Below, piece by piece: positions 1 to 8,035 of a DNA stretch of 19,601 bases. Under the pieces are notes generated by a model. That model had not been told where the DNA came from, did not search any database, and saw only the letters and a program-made list of their open reading frames with translations. A program made the position numbers and the translations under genes. Numbering within the stretch: position 1 is the first letter of the stretch; the number at the start of each line of letters is the position of its first letter. The stretch is taken from assembly GCA_023663915.1 (NCBI GenBank), contig JAMPGN010000057.1:1-19601 (forward strand), given 5' to 3'. The DNA is from Eubacterium sp. (GTDB lineage: Bacteria; Bacillota_A; Clostridia; Lachnospirales; Lachnospiraceae).

Positions 1-1375
1 GAATAATATCCGGTTTCTCCTCAATCCCGTCCAAAACTTTCAGCACATCACCCGCCATAAATTCACAATTATGTAAACCATTCAACTCCGCATTCTTCCT
101 CGCCGCTTCCACCGCCTCTTCCACGATCTCCACGCCGATCACCTTCCCGGCTATGGGCGCCATCAACTGTGCAATCGTTCCGGTACCACTGTAAAGGTCA
201 TAGACGATCTTCCCATGAAATGTTGTTTTTCCTGACATAGATTCTTCCGACTCCGTACATTCAGAATTTCCCTCGCCTTCTATTTCTTCTCCTTCTCTTT
301 CTCCCCGTCCTACCGTTTCAATATATCCCGCAATATACTCTCCCGCCGTCTCAATATATCCTGCAATATACTCCCTCGCCGTCTCATAGAGCACTTCCGC
401 ACCGAGGCTGTTTGTCTGGAAAAAGGAAAACGGTGAGATCTTGAACTTTAATCCCAAGAGCTCTTCATAGAAAAAATCCTGCCCATACAAAATTCTCGTC
501 TCATCACTCTGCACCACATCAGCCACCGCATCATTTCTCGTATGCAGAATACCGACAATCTTTCCCGACAGATTCAGAGCCAAAAGTTTCTCTGTCATAC
601 CGTTTAAAATCTCTTCCTCCTCCACACATACTTCCTGTGTGATACCATCCTGCCAGTCCCGTAGCTCCTCTTCCTGTGCCTGCCCTGTCCACTCTGCCGT
701 CTGTGTCGTCGTCACAAGTGCAATTAATATCTCTCCCGTTTTCGCAGCCTTGCGGACAAGCAAATGCCGCAGATATCCGGTATGCCGCAGCCGATGATAG
801 AAACGAATCTTTAATCCTCTCTCCTGCAACCGGGCAAAATAATCCCTGACGCATTTTAAAATACTGCGATAGTCTTCGTCCACGATCTGACAATCCGTTA
901 CCGACACGATATCATAGAAACTGCCTCTCCTGTGCATTCCCAGTGCAAGCGGTCCATCCTTCATCTCGTCACCAAAAGAAAATTCCATCTTATTTCGGTA
1001 GCCAAAGCAGACGGGACTTGCCTTGATACCCTCAAACTGCCATCCGCCCTGCTGTCCTAGTACGCCGTTCAGCAGTTTTTTTACCTGTTCTTCTTTGATC
1101 TTCAACTGTTCTTCGTATGGCAATGACAAATAGGTGCAACCACCACAGATGCCAAAATGCGGACATGGGCTGCCACACTCCGCCGCTGAGGACGCGAGCA
1201 CTTCTAACAGCCGTCCTTCCGCTTTACCTTTCCGCACTTTGTTGACTGCACACCGCACTTTCTGCCCCGGCAAAGCATTCTTGACAACGCAAACCCCTTC
1301 TTCTGTTTCCACGATCCCTTTATTGGGAAAATCCACTCTCTGTACGATTCCCTCGATCACCTGTCCCTTTTTCAT
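1..1375 (-). CDS. rlmD: 23S rRNA (uracil-5-)-methyltransferase, RlmD/TrmA family (partial, 3' end outside window)
   Basis: SAM-dependent C5 methylation of a uracil in 23S rRNA is the family role. Reading minus from ATG 1373-1375 gives 458 residues with no stop; the reading runs off the left edge, so the DPPR and catalytic Cys region is not visible. Residues 1-60 resemble a TRAM RNA-binding domain. C71-x5-C77-x2-C80 plus C162 match the [4Fe-4S] ligand pattern of RumA/RlmD. FSFFQTN precedes the Rossmann core, and SAM motif I is DLYSGTGT near residue 393. Two things are odd: an 11-residue tandem duplication at 332-353 and a Glu/Gly/Ser-rich acidic insert at about 354-387 just before motif I, where relatives go almost directly into the SAM domain. 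A GAGGT ribosome site lies upstream. In Firmicutes one enzyme (RlmCD) can modify two positions; the exact target uracil is not decidable here. Confidence 0.93.
   Translation of the reverse strand, partial: MKKGQVIEGIVQRVDFPNKGIVETEEGVCVVKNALPGQKVRCAVNKVRKGKAEGRLLEVLASSAAECGSPCPHFGICGGCTYLSLPYEEQLKIKEEQVKKLLNGVLGQQGGWQFEGIKASPVCFGYRNKMEFSFGDEMKDGPLALGMHRRGSFYDIVSVTDCQIVDEDYRSILKCVRDYFARLQERGLKIRFYHRLRHTGYLRHLLVRKAAKTGEILIALVTTTQTAEWTGQAQEEELRDWQDGITQEVCVEEEEILNGMTEKLLALNLSGKIVGILHTRNDAVADVVQSDETRILYGQDFFYEELLGLKFKISPFSFFQTNSLGAEVLYETAREYIAGYIETAGEYIAGYIETVGRGEREGEEIEGEGNSECTESEESMSGKTTFHGKIVYDLYSGTGTIAQLMAPIAGKVIGVEIVEEAVEAARKNAELNGLHNCEFMAGDVLKVLDGIEEKPDII
318..383. repeat. 33-bp in-frame tandem duplication inside rlmD
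   Basis: Positions 318-350 and 351-383 are two adjacent 33-base units differing at only three bases. In the minus frame each encodes 11 residues (TAGEYIAGYIE and TAREYIAGYIE). The unit length keeps the reading frame. Confidence 0.9.
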
Positions 1376-1441
1376 TTCTTACCTCAATACCTTTCCTGCC
1401 GTTCGCAACCCCATATCCATACTGACACAAAACACACTACA

Positions 1442-1471
1442 AAAGCGGGATGCACATCAACACCCCGCTTT
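1442..1471 (-). terminator. Hairpin downstream of the small acidic membrane protein gene
   Basis: AAAGCGGG (1442-1449) pairs perfectly with CCCGCTTT (1464-1471) around a 14-base loop. On the minus strand it is followed by only TTTTG, so it is a weak intrinsic terminator. It lies 83 bases past the stop of the gene ending at 1554 and upstream of rlmD. Confidence 0.5.
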
Positions 1472-1553
1472 AAGTTTACATAACATTATTACAAGCCCAT
1501 AAACCTACACTTTTCATCAAACCACGAAACAAATACATCACATATTCAGACTT

Positions 1554-1841
1554 TTATTCTTCTGCTTTAGCAGCCTCGTCCTCTTCTTCATCCTCAAAGA
1601 AGTCATCGTCAAAATCTTCATCAAAGTCATCGTCGAAATCTTCCAGATAATCCGGTTTCAGATAACGGTACACTGCATATGCGATAGCCGCGACTGCCGC
1701 AACCGCACCAATAATCGCCAGCACCCACAGCAGAGTGTTGCATTTCTTCTCTTCCACTTCTTTCTTTTTGCCTAAGATTTCGTTCACTCCGGCATTCTCA
1801 AGTATATCTTCCAATTTATTTACAATCTCTTTCTTGCTCAT
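1554..1841 (-). CDS. Small single-pass membrane protein with acidic Asp/Glu tail
   Basis: A 95-residue protein of unknown function. Residues 1-34 are charged and probably helical. Residues about 37-61 (LLWVLAIIGAVAAVAAIAYA) form one hydrophobic membrane span, followed by YRYLKPDY. The last 30 residues are almost all Asp, Glu and Phe, with repeated DFDDD-type units. No signal-peptide cleavage site is evident, so it probably stays anchored. GAGAGG lies a suitable distance before ATG 1841, and an AT-rich leader separates it from the gene ending at 1993, so it is probably transcribed alone. Similar short proteins with acidic tails are common in Lachnospiraceae, but I cannot assign a named family or role. 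Confidence 0.75.
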   Translation of the reverse strand: MSKKEIVNKLEDILENAGVNEILGKKKEVEEKKCNTLLWVLAIIGAVAAVAAIAYAVYRYLKPDYLEDFDDDFDEDFDDDFFEDEEEDEAAKAEE

Positions 1842-1992
1842 AGTAACATCCTCTCTTTCTTTTGCTTAGATCTGTATAAAATTATTATTATTTATAATAT
1901 ACCACTTCTCCAAACTTTTTACTATAACAAATTTATAAAAAAAGAATAAATCCTACTTGTGAGTTTTACTTCGCAAACACGAAAACAAAATT

Positions 1993-2511
1993 TTATCTTA
2001 TGGAAAGAAAAAATTCCGTTCCGGATTCCATCTCCGCCGGATAAATGATGACCAATTTTTGTTTTAAAAAAGGACTCATCGCACTTCTTAATCTGTCCGG
2101 CTCTACAATCTCATGAAATTGCTCCTTATCCCGCGCCAGAATAAAGATTAACTTGCTTCTGGCGTGAAATTTCTTGAGATACTCCATAAGCTCTTCCGTG
2201 TTTCCGGCATGACCCGACTCGTACTCCTCAAAAAAAGTTCCCATCTGGACATAAGCGGATGCCACATTCTGCGTGCATATCCCTTTTGCACCCCACATAA
2301 CCATATTCAGGCGTACATTGCGGAAAATATCACTCTGTCTCTTACACGAACTTATGATATCCACGCAAAGCGCCCTGATGGTTTCCCGGTCAAACGTGCA
2401 GTCCACGACGACCGCCATCTCCAGGATACCGCCCCTATAGTTGCCCGGCACATGCAGTACACGGTCGATCTGATTATGCAACTGTAAATTTCTTACCGGC
2501 GTCAGAGACAT
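1993..2511 (-). CDS. Hypothetical protein, possible degenerate vWA-like fold
   Basis: A 172-residue protein that I do not recognise. Alternating hydrophobic strands and helices can be seen: ILEMAVVVDCTFDRET near 30-44, VRLNMVMWG near 66-74, SKLIFILARD near 115-124 and QKLVIIYPAE near 151-160. The order and the aspartate ending the first strand recall a von Willebrand factor A-type Rossmann fold. The usual DxSxS metal site would be DCTFD, so metal binding is doubtful. There is no signal peptide or membrane span. It starts 37 bases after the pcrA stop on the same strand, so it is probably the last gene of the pspA-SPFH-pcrA unit. The coding frame is continuous, and the plus-strand reading opposite it is a shadow. 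Confidence 0.75.
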   Translation of the reverse strand: MSLTPVRNLQLHNQIDRVLHVPGNYRGGILEMAVVVDCTFDRETIRALCVDIISSCKRQSDIFRNVRLNMVMWGAKGICTQNVASAYVQMGTFFEEYESGHAGNTEELMEYLKKFHARSKLIFILARDKEQFHEIVEPDRLRSAMSPFLKQKLVIIYPAEMESGTEFFLSIR

Positions 2512-2548
2512 CGGACACTTCTCCTTCCCCTATCGGACAGGCTGTTTC

Positions 2549-4933
2549 TCATACTTTTTTCAATTTAGCGAAACCCGCGTACATGATCTTCTGTCCCGCC
2601 TCGTCAAATGCCACCGTCACCTGGGAATCGCGCGGACCTGGCTCGATCTTGAGCACCGTGCCTTCCCCGTAACGCATATGCCGCACCCTGTCGCCCACAC
2701 CATATTCCAAAGTTTTACTCCCAGCAGGTTCAAGCGTCACCGCACCAATTCCCTGGGACGCCCTTGCAATATAAGGCTGGTTCTCAACCGCCGTGCGCTT
2801 CGGTCTTACCACCGCCCTGGGTTTTGCCATCACTGTCGACTCCGGCTTCCTCCCGAATCCGCTCCCAGGCTGCTCTGACCGCACCGTCTCCTCTAAGCCT
2901 GTACCAGGAGTTATTTTATCAAATATCGTATCCGGTATCCGGCGGTAGGAAGACTGTACCATTACAGGAGACTTTTCTTGATACTCTCTGACCTTCTGCA
3001 CCGGCGGTTTATCGTCCATGAGTTCCGGCGGAATCTCCTTGATAAAACGGCTGACCGGATTATACTGCGTCTCCCCTCTGATCATGCGCTGTTTCGCATA
3101 GGTGATCGTCAGATCGCTCTTCGCCCTCGTGATACCCACATAGGCGAGCCGCCTTTCCTCCTCGATCTCCATCGGGTCATCGGACATGATCGTCATATAA
3201 CTCGGAAAAATACCGTCCTCTAACCCCGCCAGATAAACATGTGGAAACTCCAATCCTTTGGCGGAGTGAAGCGTCATCAGAAGTACCCTGTTATCGCCTT
3301 CATCGACACGGTCAATATCGGCAACCAGCGCCACTTCCTCTAAAAACTCACTCAGCATCGGCTCATCGTGCGTCTCCTCGTAAGCCACCACTTTACTGAT
3401 GAACTCGTCAATATTTTCAATACGATCCGCCGCATCTTCCTCGTTGGACTCCTCAAGTTCTTTCACATATTCGGTCGTTTCCAGAATATCCTTCACCAGT
3501 TCCGACAGACTGTAAAATTCCTGTTTGCTGCGGAATGCCTGTATCAGCGTGACAAAGGGCTGTAACTTGGACGCGCTTCTGCCGATGGTCATGATCTGAT
3601 CCGCCTCCCGCAGCGCATCATAGAAGCTGATCCGCCTGCTGTCCGCATAGTCTTGAACGCGCACGATCGTAGTCATGCCGATCCCTCTTCTGGGAACGTT
3701 GATGATACGTTTGACCGCCACATCATCGCGCCCGTTGTCGATGGTTTTCAGGTACGCCAGAATATCTTTGATCTCTCTTCTTGCATAGAAATTCGTGCCG
3801 CCGATCACATTGTAGGGTACGCCTTCCATGATAAAGCGCTCTTCCAGCAGACGCGCCTGTGCGTTGGTCCGATACAGCACGGCACAGTCGCCATACTCTG
3901 CCTCCCCGTCACGGTTTTTCTTAGCCACATCACTGGCGATATACTCCGCTTCCTCATAGGCGGTATCAAACTGCCGTAGATGAATGCGATTTCCTTCCTG
4001 CTGCTTTGTCCAAAGCCTCTTGTCCTTGCGCCCCCTGTTATTCCTAATCACGGCGTTCGCGGCATCCAGGACGTTCTGTGTGGAACGATAATTCTGTTCC
4101 AGCTTGATCACGCACGCTTGCGGATAAACCTTCTCAAAATCGAGAATATTACGGATATTCGCACCACGAAACTTATAGATGGACTGATCGTCGTCCCCCA
4201 CCACGCAGAGATTGTGGTATTTGTCCGCCAAAAGCCTGATCAGTTCAAACTGCGCCGTGTTCGTGTCCTGATACTCGTCCACCATAATATAGCGGAAACG
4301 TTCCTGATAATTATTAAGGACCTGGGCATCCGCCTTAAAGAGCTCTACGGTCTTCATAATCAGATCGTCAAAATCCAACGCATTATTTTTATGTAAGACC
4401 GCCTGATACTCCTTATACGCTTGGGCGATCCTGCCGCCGTTATAGTCAAAAGAGTTCTGCATCTCATACTGCAAGGGATCAATCAGCTCATCCTTCGCTG
4501 AGGAGATCGCGTTCAAGATCGTGCGTTCTTTCAATGTCTTGGTATCGATCTGCAGTTTCTTGCAGATTTCTTTCATCACGCCCTTCTGGTCGTCCGTGTC
4601 ATAGATTGTGAAATTATTATCATATCCGAGCCTGTCGATATATCTTCGCAGTATCCGCACACACGTAGAATGGAATGTGGATACCCATACCTGTTCCGAA
4701 CCAAAGCCGACGATCTTATCGACACGCTCACGCATCTCCCCAGCCGCCTTATTCGTAAAAGTGATCGCCAGAATCTGGTAAGGGTTAACTCCCTCCTGAT
4801 CGATCAGGTAGGCTACCCTGTGCGTAAGCACCCTGGTCTTGCCCGATCCGGCGCCCGCTAGAATCAGCACAGGGCCCTGCGTCTGCATGACAGCCTGTTT
4901 CTGTTTGTCGTTTAAAGTGTCATATATACTCAT
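2549..4933 (-). CDS. pcrA: ATP-dependent DNA helicase PcrA (UvrD/Rep superfamily 1A)
   Basis: A 3'-5' helicase for repair, replication restart and removal of RecA or stalled RNA polymerase. It is 794 residues, close to the usual 720-750 plus a longer linker. Motifs in order: Q-motif region LNDKQKQAV; Walker A GAGSGKT with K32; TFTNKAAGEM; Walker B VDEYQDTN near 220; GDDDQSIYKFRGA; LEQNYRST; LMTLHSAKGLEF near 555; and RRLAYVGITRAK near 600. Residues about 650-735 are a low-conservation linker. The C-terminal 50 residues (GDRVRHMRYGEGTV...) form the Tudor-like module that in PcrA contacts RNA polymerase. The start is ATG 4933, 12 bases after the SPFH gene, implying co-transcription. Confidence 0.98.
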   Translation of the reverse strand: MSIYDTLNDKQKQAVMQTQGPVLILAGAGSGKTRVLTHRVAYLIDQEGVNPYQILAITFTNKAAGEMRERVDKIVGFGSEQVWVSTFHSTCVRILRRYIDRLGYDNNFTIYDTDDQKGVMKEICKKLQIDTKTLKERTILNAISSAKDELIDPLQYEMQNSFDYNGGRIAQAYKEYQAVLHKNNALDFDDLIMKTVELFKADAQVLNNYQERFRYIMVDEYQDTNTAQFELIRLLADKYHNLCVVGDDDQSIYKFRGANIRNILDFEKVYPQACVIKLEQNYRSTQNVLDAANAVIRNNRGRKDKRLWTKQQEGNRIHLRQFDTAYEEAEYIASDVAKKNRDGEAEYGDCAVLYRTNAQARLLEERFIMEGVPYNVIGGTNFYARREIKDILAYLKTIDNGRDDVAVKRIINVPRRGIGMTTIVRVQDYADSRRISFYDALREADQIMTIGRSASKLQPFVTLIQAFRSKQEFYSLSELVKDILETTEYVKELEESNEEDAADRIENIDEFISKVVAYEETHDEPMLSEFLEEVALVADIDRVDEGDNRVLLMTLHSAKGLEFPHVYLAGLEDGIFPSYMTIMSDDPMEIEEERRLAYVGITRAKSDLTITYAKQRMIRGETQYNPVSRFIKEIPPELMDDKPPVQKVREYQEKSPVMVQSSYRRIPDTIFDKITPGTGLEETVRSEQPGSGFGRKPESTVMAKPRAVVRPKRTAVENQPYIARASQGIGAVTLEPAGSKTLEYGVGDRVRHMRYGEGTVLKIEPGPRDSQVTVAFDEAGQKIMYAGFAKLKKV

Positions 4934-4945
4934 TGGTCGTCCTGC

Positions 4946-5932
4946 CTAAATTAATTGATTTCCGCAATTTCCGCAAAACTTAGACCCTGTCGTGGGCGTT
5001 CCGCAATTCGGACAGAATTTCGGACCTGCACCGCCGGATGCTGCCTGCTGTGCCTGTGCGCCTGTCTGTATCTGAACATTCCCACCGCCTAAATTCATCT
5101 GGTTTACCATCTGTTGTCCCATCGCCATACCCATCTGCAATCCTACCATATCGGACGCGAGACCGCTGCCGCCACGACTGCCTTTCGCCATGCCGTCCGC
5201 CGCCGCCATCTGGGTATACTTATTCATATCGCCCACCATGGACTGTGCTGCCGCCTTTTCCTGCATCTTCTTGATCTCTTCCGGATAGGAGAAACTCTCG
5301 ATTGTAAAATCAGAAATGCCGATACCAAGTTTACGCATATCCATATCCAGATCGGATTCGATCCCTTTTGCGATGTTTCTGGCATCTGCCTGAAGGTTGA
5401 ACATATCCCTGCCTTCCCTGCTGATCCAGCTCATCAACAACTGGTCGAGACTTGCAATGATACGCTCCTTAACGTCATCGACAGTATAAGTCTGCCGGAT
5501 ACCCGCCAATTTCTCAATCACAACATCGTGTTCTACGATGCGGCAGTTAAACGTACCGAAGGCACGAACCGGCATACCGCCCGGAAGCCCCGGCGCCTGC
5601 AGATTAATAGCGTTCTTCGTCCCCCATTTCACCAGAAGTTCCTTGGTGTTGATAAAAAGAACCTCCGCACGCAGCGGCGTGTTAAATCCAAATTTAAAAC
5701 TTCTCAAAGTGGTCAGAAACGGAAGAATCTCCGACTCGATATCATAATCCCCGTCGTCCTCAAAAATTCCTTCCACCCTGCCGTTATATAAGAAAATAGC
5801 GTCCTGACCGGGACGTATTATCAGTCTCGATCCTTTCTTGATCTCCTGATTCTGCCATTTATAGAACAACACGCCCTCGCCGCTCTCGTTCCATTCCACT
5901 AAGTTAGAAAACTGATTTTTAAAAAAAGCCAT
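4946..5932 (-). CDS. SPFH-domain protein with C-terminal zinc ribbon (YdjI-like)
   Basis: A 328-residue membrane-associated scaffold protein. Residues about 20-220 match the SPFH/band-7-like 'virion core protein' family typified by Bacillus subtilis YdjI (e.g. GQDAIFLYNGRVEGIFEDDG, then VKERIIASLDQLL). Residues about 225-300 are a Met/Gln/Gly/Ala-rich low-complexity linker. The end is a zinc ribbon with C307-P-N-C310 and C320-G-N-C323. There is no membrane span, so attachment is probably peripheral. It follows pspA by 25 bases. In Bacillus, YdjI partners the PspA homologue YdjF; the intermediate ydjG and ydjH genes are absent here. Inferred role: recruiting or working with PspA at stressed membrane. 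Confidence 0.88.
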   Translation of the reverse strand: MAFFKNQFSNLVEWNESGEGVLFYKWQNQEIKKGSRLIIRPGQDAIFLYNGRVEGIFEDDGDYDIESEILPFLTTLRSFKFGFNTPLRAEVLFINTKELLVKWGTKNAINLQAPGLPGGMPVRAFGTFNCRIVEHDVVIEKLAGIRQTYTVDDVKERIIASLDQLLMSWISREGRDMFNLQADARNIAKGIESDLDMDMRKLGIGISDFTIESFSYPEEIKKMQEKAAAQSMVGDMNKYTQMAAADGMAKGSRGGSGLASDMVGLQMGMAMGQQMVNQMNLGGGNVQIQTGAQAQQAASGGAGPKFCPNCGTPTTGSKFCGNCGNQLI

Positions 5933-5957
5933 GATTGCCCTCCAACGCCTTTGCTCC

Positions 5958-6641
5958 TTACATACCCATTTCCGCTTTTAACTTTGCGAGCTCCTCATCT
6001 ACCTCCGAGCCGTTACCCGCCGTGTCATACTTGCTTGCCAATGCGTCAATGTCATTTTCCGATGCGGACTGATTCAGCTCCCCCATCGCATCTGCCTCGT
6101 CCAGCATCCTGTTTACCTTGTCTTCCATTCTCGAAAAAGCCGCCGCATGATTGCCTGCACTCTCAATCCCCGCGCCCATCTCATTGATCTTCTTCTGTGT
6201 CTCGGCTACTTTGACCTTTGCCTTGAGCATATCGCGTTTGCCTTTCATCACCGCGATATCGTTCTCCAGCTTATCATGCATCTGACGCATCTTGGCAGAG
6301 TTATCTTGTGCAAGTTCATAGTTTTTCGCAAGCGCTTCTCTTTTCTGCGTCAGCTCATTCTTCTTGCTAAGGAATTGGCGCGCGTCGTTGTCGTTGCCTG
6401 CCGCAACTGCTCTCTTAGCGTAGTCGCCCATCTTCGCAATCTCTCCGTCGCACTCGTCTAATTTTCTCTTCGCGCTCTTCTCTTCCGCCATAAGCGATGC
6501 CGTTTCCGCCTTGACCTTAGCAAAATCGGATTCTAAGTTCCGCAGATATTGGTCAATCATCTTCTCCGGATCTTCCGCCTTATCCAAAAGCGCATTTACA
6601 TTAGCCGTCATAATATCCTTAAACCTCGTCATGATTCCCAT
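5958..6641 (-). CDS. pspA: PspA/IM30 (Vipp1) family membrane-stress protein
   Basis: An ESCRT-III-like protein that polymerises on the inner face of the cytoplasmic membrane and limits proton leakage under envelope stress. It is 227 residues, the usual family length. The N-terminus MGIMTRFKDIMTANVNALLDK, followed by AEDPEKMIDQYLRNLE, is the classic amphipathic helix and helix 1 signature. The rest is almost all helical coiled coil and ends LAKLKAEMGM. The start is fixed by GGAGG nine bases before ATG and by the conserved MGI..RF opening. It heads the SPFH-pcrA run. No pspF, liaRS or other dedicated regulator is adjacent. Confidence 0.95.
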   Translation of the reverse strand: MGIMTRFKDIMTANVNALLDKAEDPEKMIDQYLRNLESDFAKVKAETASLMAEEKSAKRKLDECDGEIAKMGDYAKRAVAAGNDNDARQFLSKKNELTQKREALAKNYELAQDNSAKMRQMHDKLENDIAVMKGKRDMLKAKVKVAETQKKINEMGAGIESAGNHAAAFSRMEDKVNRMLDEADAMGELNQSASENDIDALASKYDTAGNGSEVDEELAKLKAEMGM

Positions 6642-6704
6642 CCAAAAATCCTCCGTTTTCTTTCCATGTTTTATATGCCTTATATTCTCTGATTAAGCTG
6701 CCTT

Positions 6705-6720
6705 GCCTGACCGTTCAGGC
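6705..6720 (-). promoter_or_regulatory. Small hairpin in the pspA leader
   Basis: GCCTGA (6705-6710) and TCAGGC (6715-6720) form a six-base-pair stem with a four-base loop, within the roughly 110-base untranslated leader predicted between the pspA promoter and its ATG. There is no T-run after it. The function is unknown. Confidence 0.3.
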
Positions 6721-6760
6721 TCCCGACTGGATTTCATTCCTCTTTGTCAGTATTAGATCA

Positions 6761-6790
6761 AGTATACCATACCTTTAGAATCCGCTACAA
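6761..6790 (-). promoter_or_regulatory. Probable sigma-A promoter for pspA operon
   Basis: Reading minus: TTGTAG (6790-6785), 18-base spacer, TATACT (6766-6761). It is the best match in the gap between the transporter gene and pspA. Confidence 0.55.
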
Positions 6791-6803
6791 GATTTTTTCC
6801 TAC

Positions 6804-6827
6804 TTCCAGAATCATTTCCAGAATCAT
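6804..6827. repeat. Perfect 12-bp tandem duplication after the transporter stop codon
   Basis: TTCCAGAATCAT occurs twice back to back at 6804-6815 and 6816-6827, seven bases beyond the stop codon of the EamA-family gene. It is probably a replication-slippage product in non-coding sequence. Confidence 0.85.
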
Positions 6828-6833
6828 TTTGGG

Positions 6834-7697
6834 CTACATGACACCAATCACGATTCCCGTAATGATTACCAACGCACAAACCATCTTGTGGGTGGTATTT
6901 TTTTCTTTGAAAAGATATCTCCCCGCCAGAATCGTCACCACACAGCCTGCCTGTTTCAAAAGCGTCATCACCGTAATCCGGCTTCCAGGCATTCCGTTCG
7001 CAATAAACAACGCTCTGTCAGCAATGACAAACAGGACGCTCAAGAGCCATACCCACTTGTTGCGCGCCACGCTTGCGATACGGACCGGCGTGCGGGTAAT
7101 CAGAATAAACAAAAGATACATCAGCACGAGAAACAGCATATACCAGAACTGAAGCTGGGCGCTGCTGATCTCTTTCATCAACAACTTATCCAACAAACCG
7201 GACAGGGCATTGAACATACAGGATACAAACGCTATCATCACATATTTGATCCCCACACTCTGCTGTCCCGCCTCTGCAGCCTTCCGCACACTGCGCGGAC
7301 TATATTTAAGCAAAAGCAGCCCTGCAGAAACAAACAGAAGACCGATCATCTGGTGTATACTCAGCACCTCCTGCAATACAATGACTCCTAGCAACGTGGC
7401 AAATAGTACTCTGGACAGATCCAGTACTCCATACAAGCTGATCGGCATTTTTTTGATCGCTTTAAAACTGAACATCCACGCCAAAAAAATCACAAATGAT
7501 TTCAGTGCCACATAGAAATAGAATTTCGGTTCCATTCCCATTGCCGATTTTGCTCCCGGCAGCACGATCAGAAAAGAGAGCAATGTGTACATAAACAATA
7601 CCTCTATGGTAGAGTTTTTCTCCAAAGCTTTCTTTTTAACGATTTCTCTCACGCCTTTTAGTACGCCATACAATAAAACTAACGGTATCCACAACAT
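6834..7697 (-). CDS. EamA/DMT-superfamily transporter
   Basis: A 287-residue, strongly hydrophobic protein with about nine to ten membrane spans in two halves, the layout of drug/metabolite transporter (EamA) proteins. Examples are VLFMYTLLSFLIVLPG, FVIFLAWMFSFKAIKKMPISLYGVLDLSRVL and FATLLGVIVLQEVLSIHQMIGLLFVSAGLLLL in the first half, repeated in the second as ALFIANGMPGSRITVMTLLKQAGCVVTILAGRYLF, then KMVCALVIITGIVIGVM. The paired 'hinge then LGxxxLxExxxxxQxxGxxLIxxG' pattern supports the family. Substrate is unknown; DMT members export metabolites or toxic compounds, so this is annotation by fold only. AGGATAG precedes ATG 7697. It is divergent from tRNA-Gly. Confidence 0.85.
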   Translation of the reverse strand: MLWIPLVLLYGVLKGVREIVKKKALEKNSTIEVLFMYTLLSFLIVLPGAKSAMGMEPKFYFYVALKSFVIFLAWMFSFKAIKKMPISLYGVLDLSRVLFATLLGVIVLQEVLSIHQMIGLLFVSAGLLLLKYSPRSVRKAAEAGQQSVGIKYVMIAFVSCMFNALSGLLDKLLMKEISSAQLQFWYMLFLVLMYLLFILITRTPVRIASVARNKWVWLLSVLFVIADRALFIANGMPGSRITVMTLLKQAGCVVTILAGRYLFKEKNTTHKMVCALVIITGIVIGVM

Positions 7698-7810
7698 CTT
7701 CTCTATCCTGTCCGCTTTCGTGTCGTTTATTTTTATCTTGTATATTTTCTTCTATATTTTAATTATTTTTTACTTTTCTTTTTGCTCATTTACTGTTATA
7801 CTAAATACAT

Positions 7811-7881
7811 GCGGATATAGTTCATCGGTAGAACGCCAGCTTCCCAAGCTGGAGAGGCGGGTTCGATTCCCGTTATCCGCT
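7811..7881 (+). tRNA. tRNA-Gly (anticodon CCC)
   Basis: A 71-base cloverleaf. Acceptor GCGGATA pairs with TATCCGC. D arm is GTTC..GAAC. The anticodon stem is CCAGC/GCTGG with loop TTCCCAA, giving anticodon CCC at 34-36. The T arm is CGGGTTCGATTCCCG, and the discriminator is T, as usual for tRNA-Gly. CCA is not encoded. TATACT at 7797-7802 is a good -10 element; no strong -35 is seen. A T-run (7881-7886) follows immediately. It reads GGG codons. Confidence 0.97.
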
Positions 7882-7930
7882 TTTTTATATTTCTTCATCG
7901 ATATATCTTAACACATTTCGCCGCATTCAT

Positions 7931-7981
7931 AAAGCGGCAGGATTGATCGTTGCAATTCTAAGTTTGAAAAATAAGAAATAG
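7931..7981 (+). pseudogene. 3' remnant of a holin-like type I toxin gene
   Basis: Reading frame 2 from 7931 to TAG 7979-7981 encodes KAAGLIVAILSLKNKK. The hydrophobic 'LIVAILS' followed by a lysine-rich end is, from memory, the typical C-terminus of the short putative holin-like toxins of Firmicutes (about 30 residues, one membrane span). The frame stays open upstream into the tRNA tail but has no ATG, GTG or TTG with a ribosome site, so the N-terminal half is missing. The sequence right after the stop matches the layout usually found behind these toxins. The family call rests on recognition of a short peptide, hence the moderate confidence. Confidence 0.45.
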
Positions 7982-8022
7982 CCGTCCTAACTTTGGATAA
8001 GGAGTTGACGGCTATTTCTTAT
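7971..8022 (-). terminator. Terminator hairpin of the antisense RNA
   Basis: The arms 7971-7986 and 8007-8022 are perfectly complementary over 16 bases, around a 20-base loop. On the minus strand TTTTC follows; on the plus strand only ATAGTC follows. It therefore terminates minus-strand transcription best. Confidence 0.75.
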
Positions 8023-8035
8023 AGTCTAATATTTC

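Noticed and set aside
531..893. 120-residue minus-strand reading frame
   Set aside because: It lies in another frame inside rlmD, whose own frame is open from 1375 to the left edge with clear family motifs.
5114..5791. 225-residue plus-strand frame
   Set aside because: Antisense shadow of the SPFH gene; no start signals and no recognisable domain.
6744..7391. 215-residue plus-strand frame
   Set aside because: Antisense to the EamA transporter, with His/Gln/Asn-rich shadow composition.
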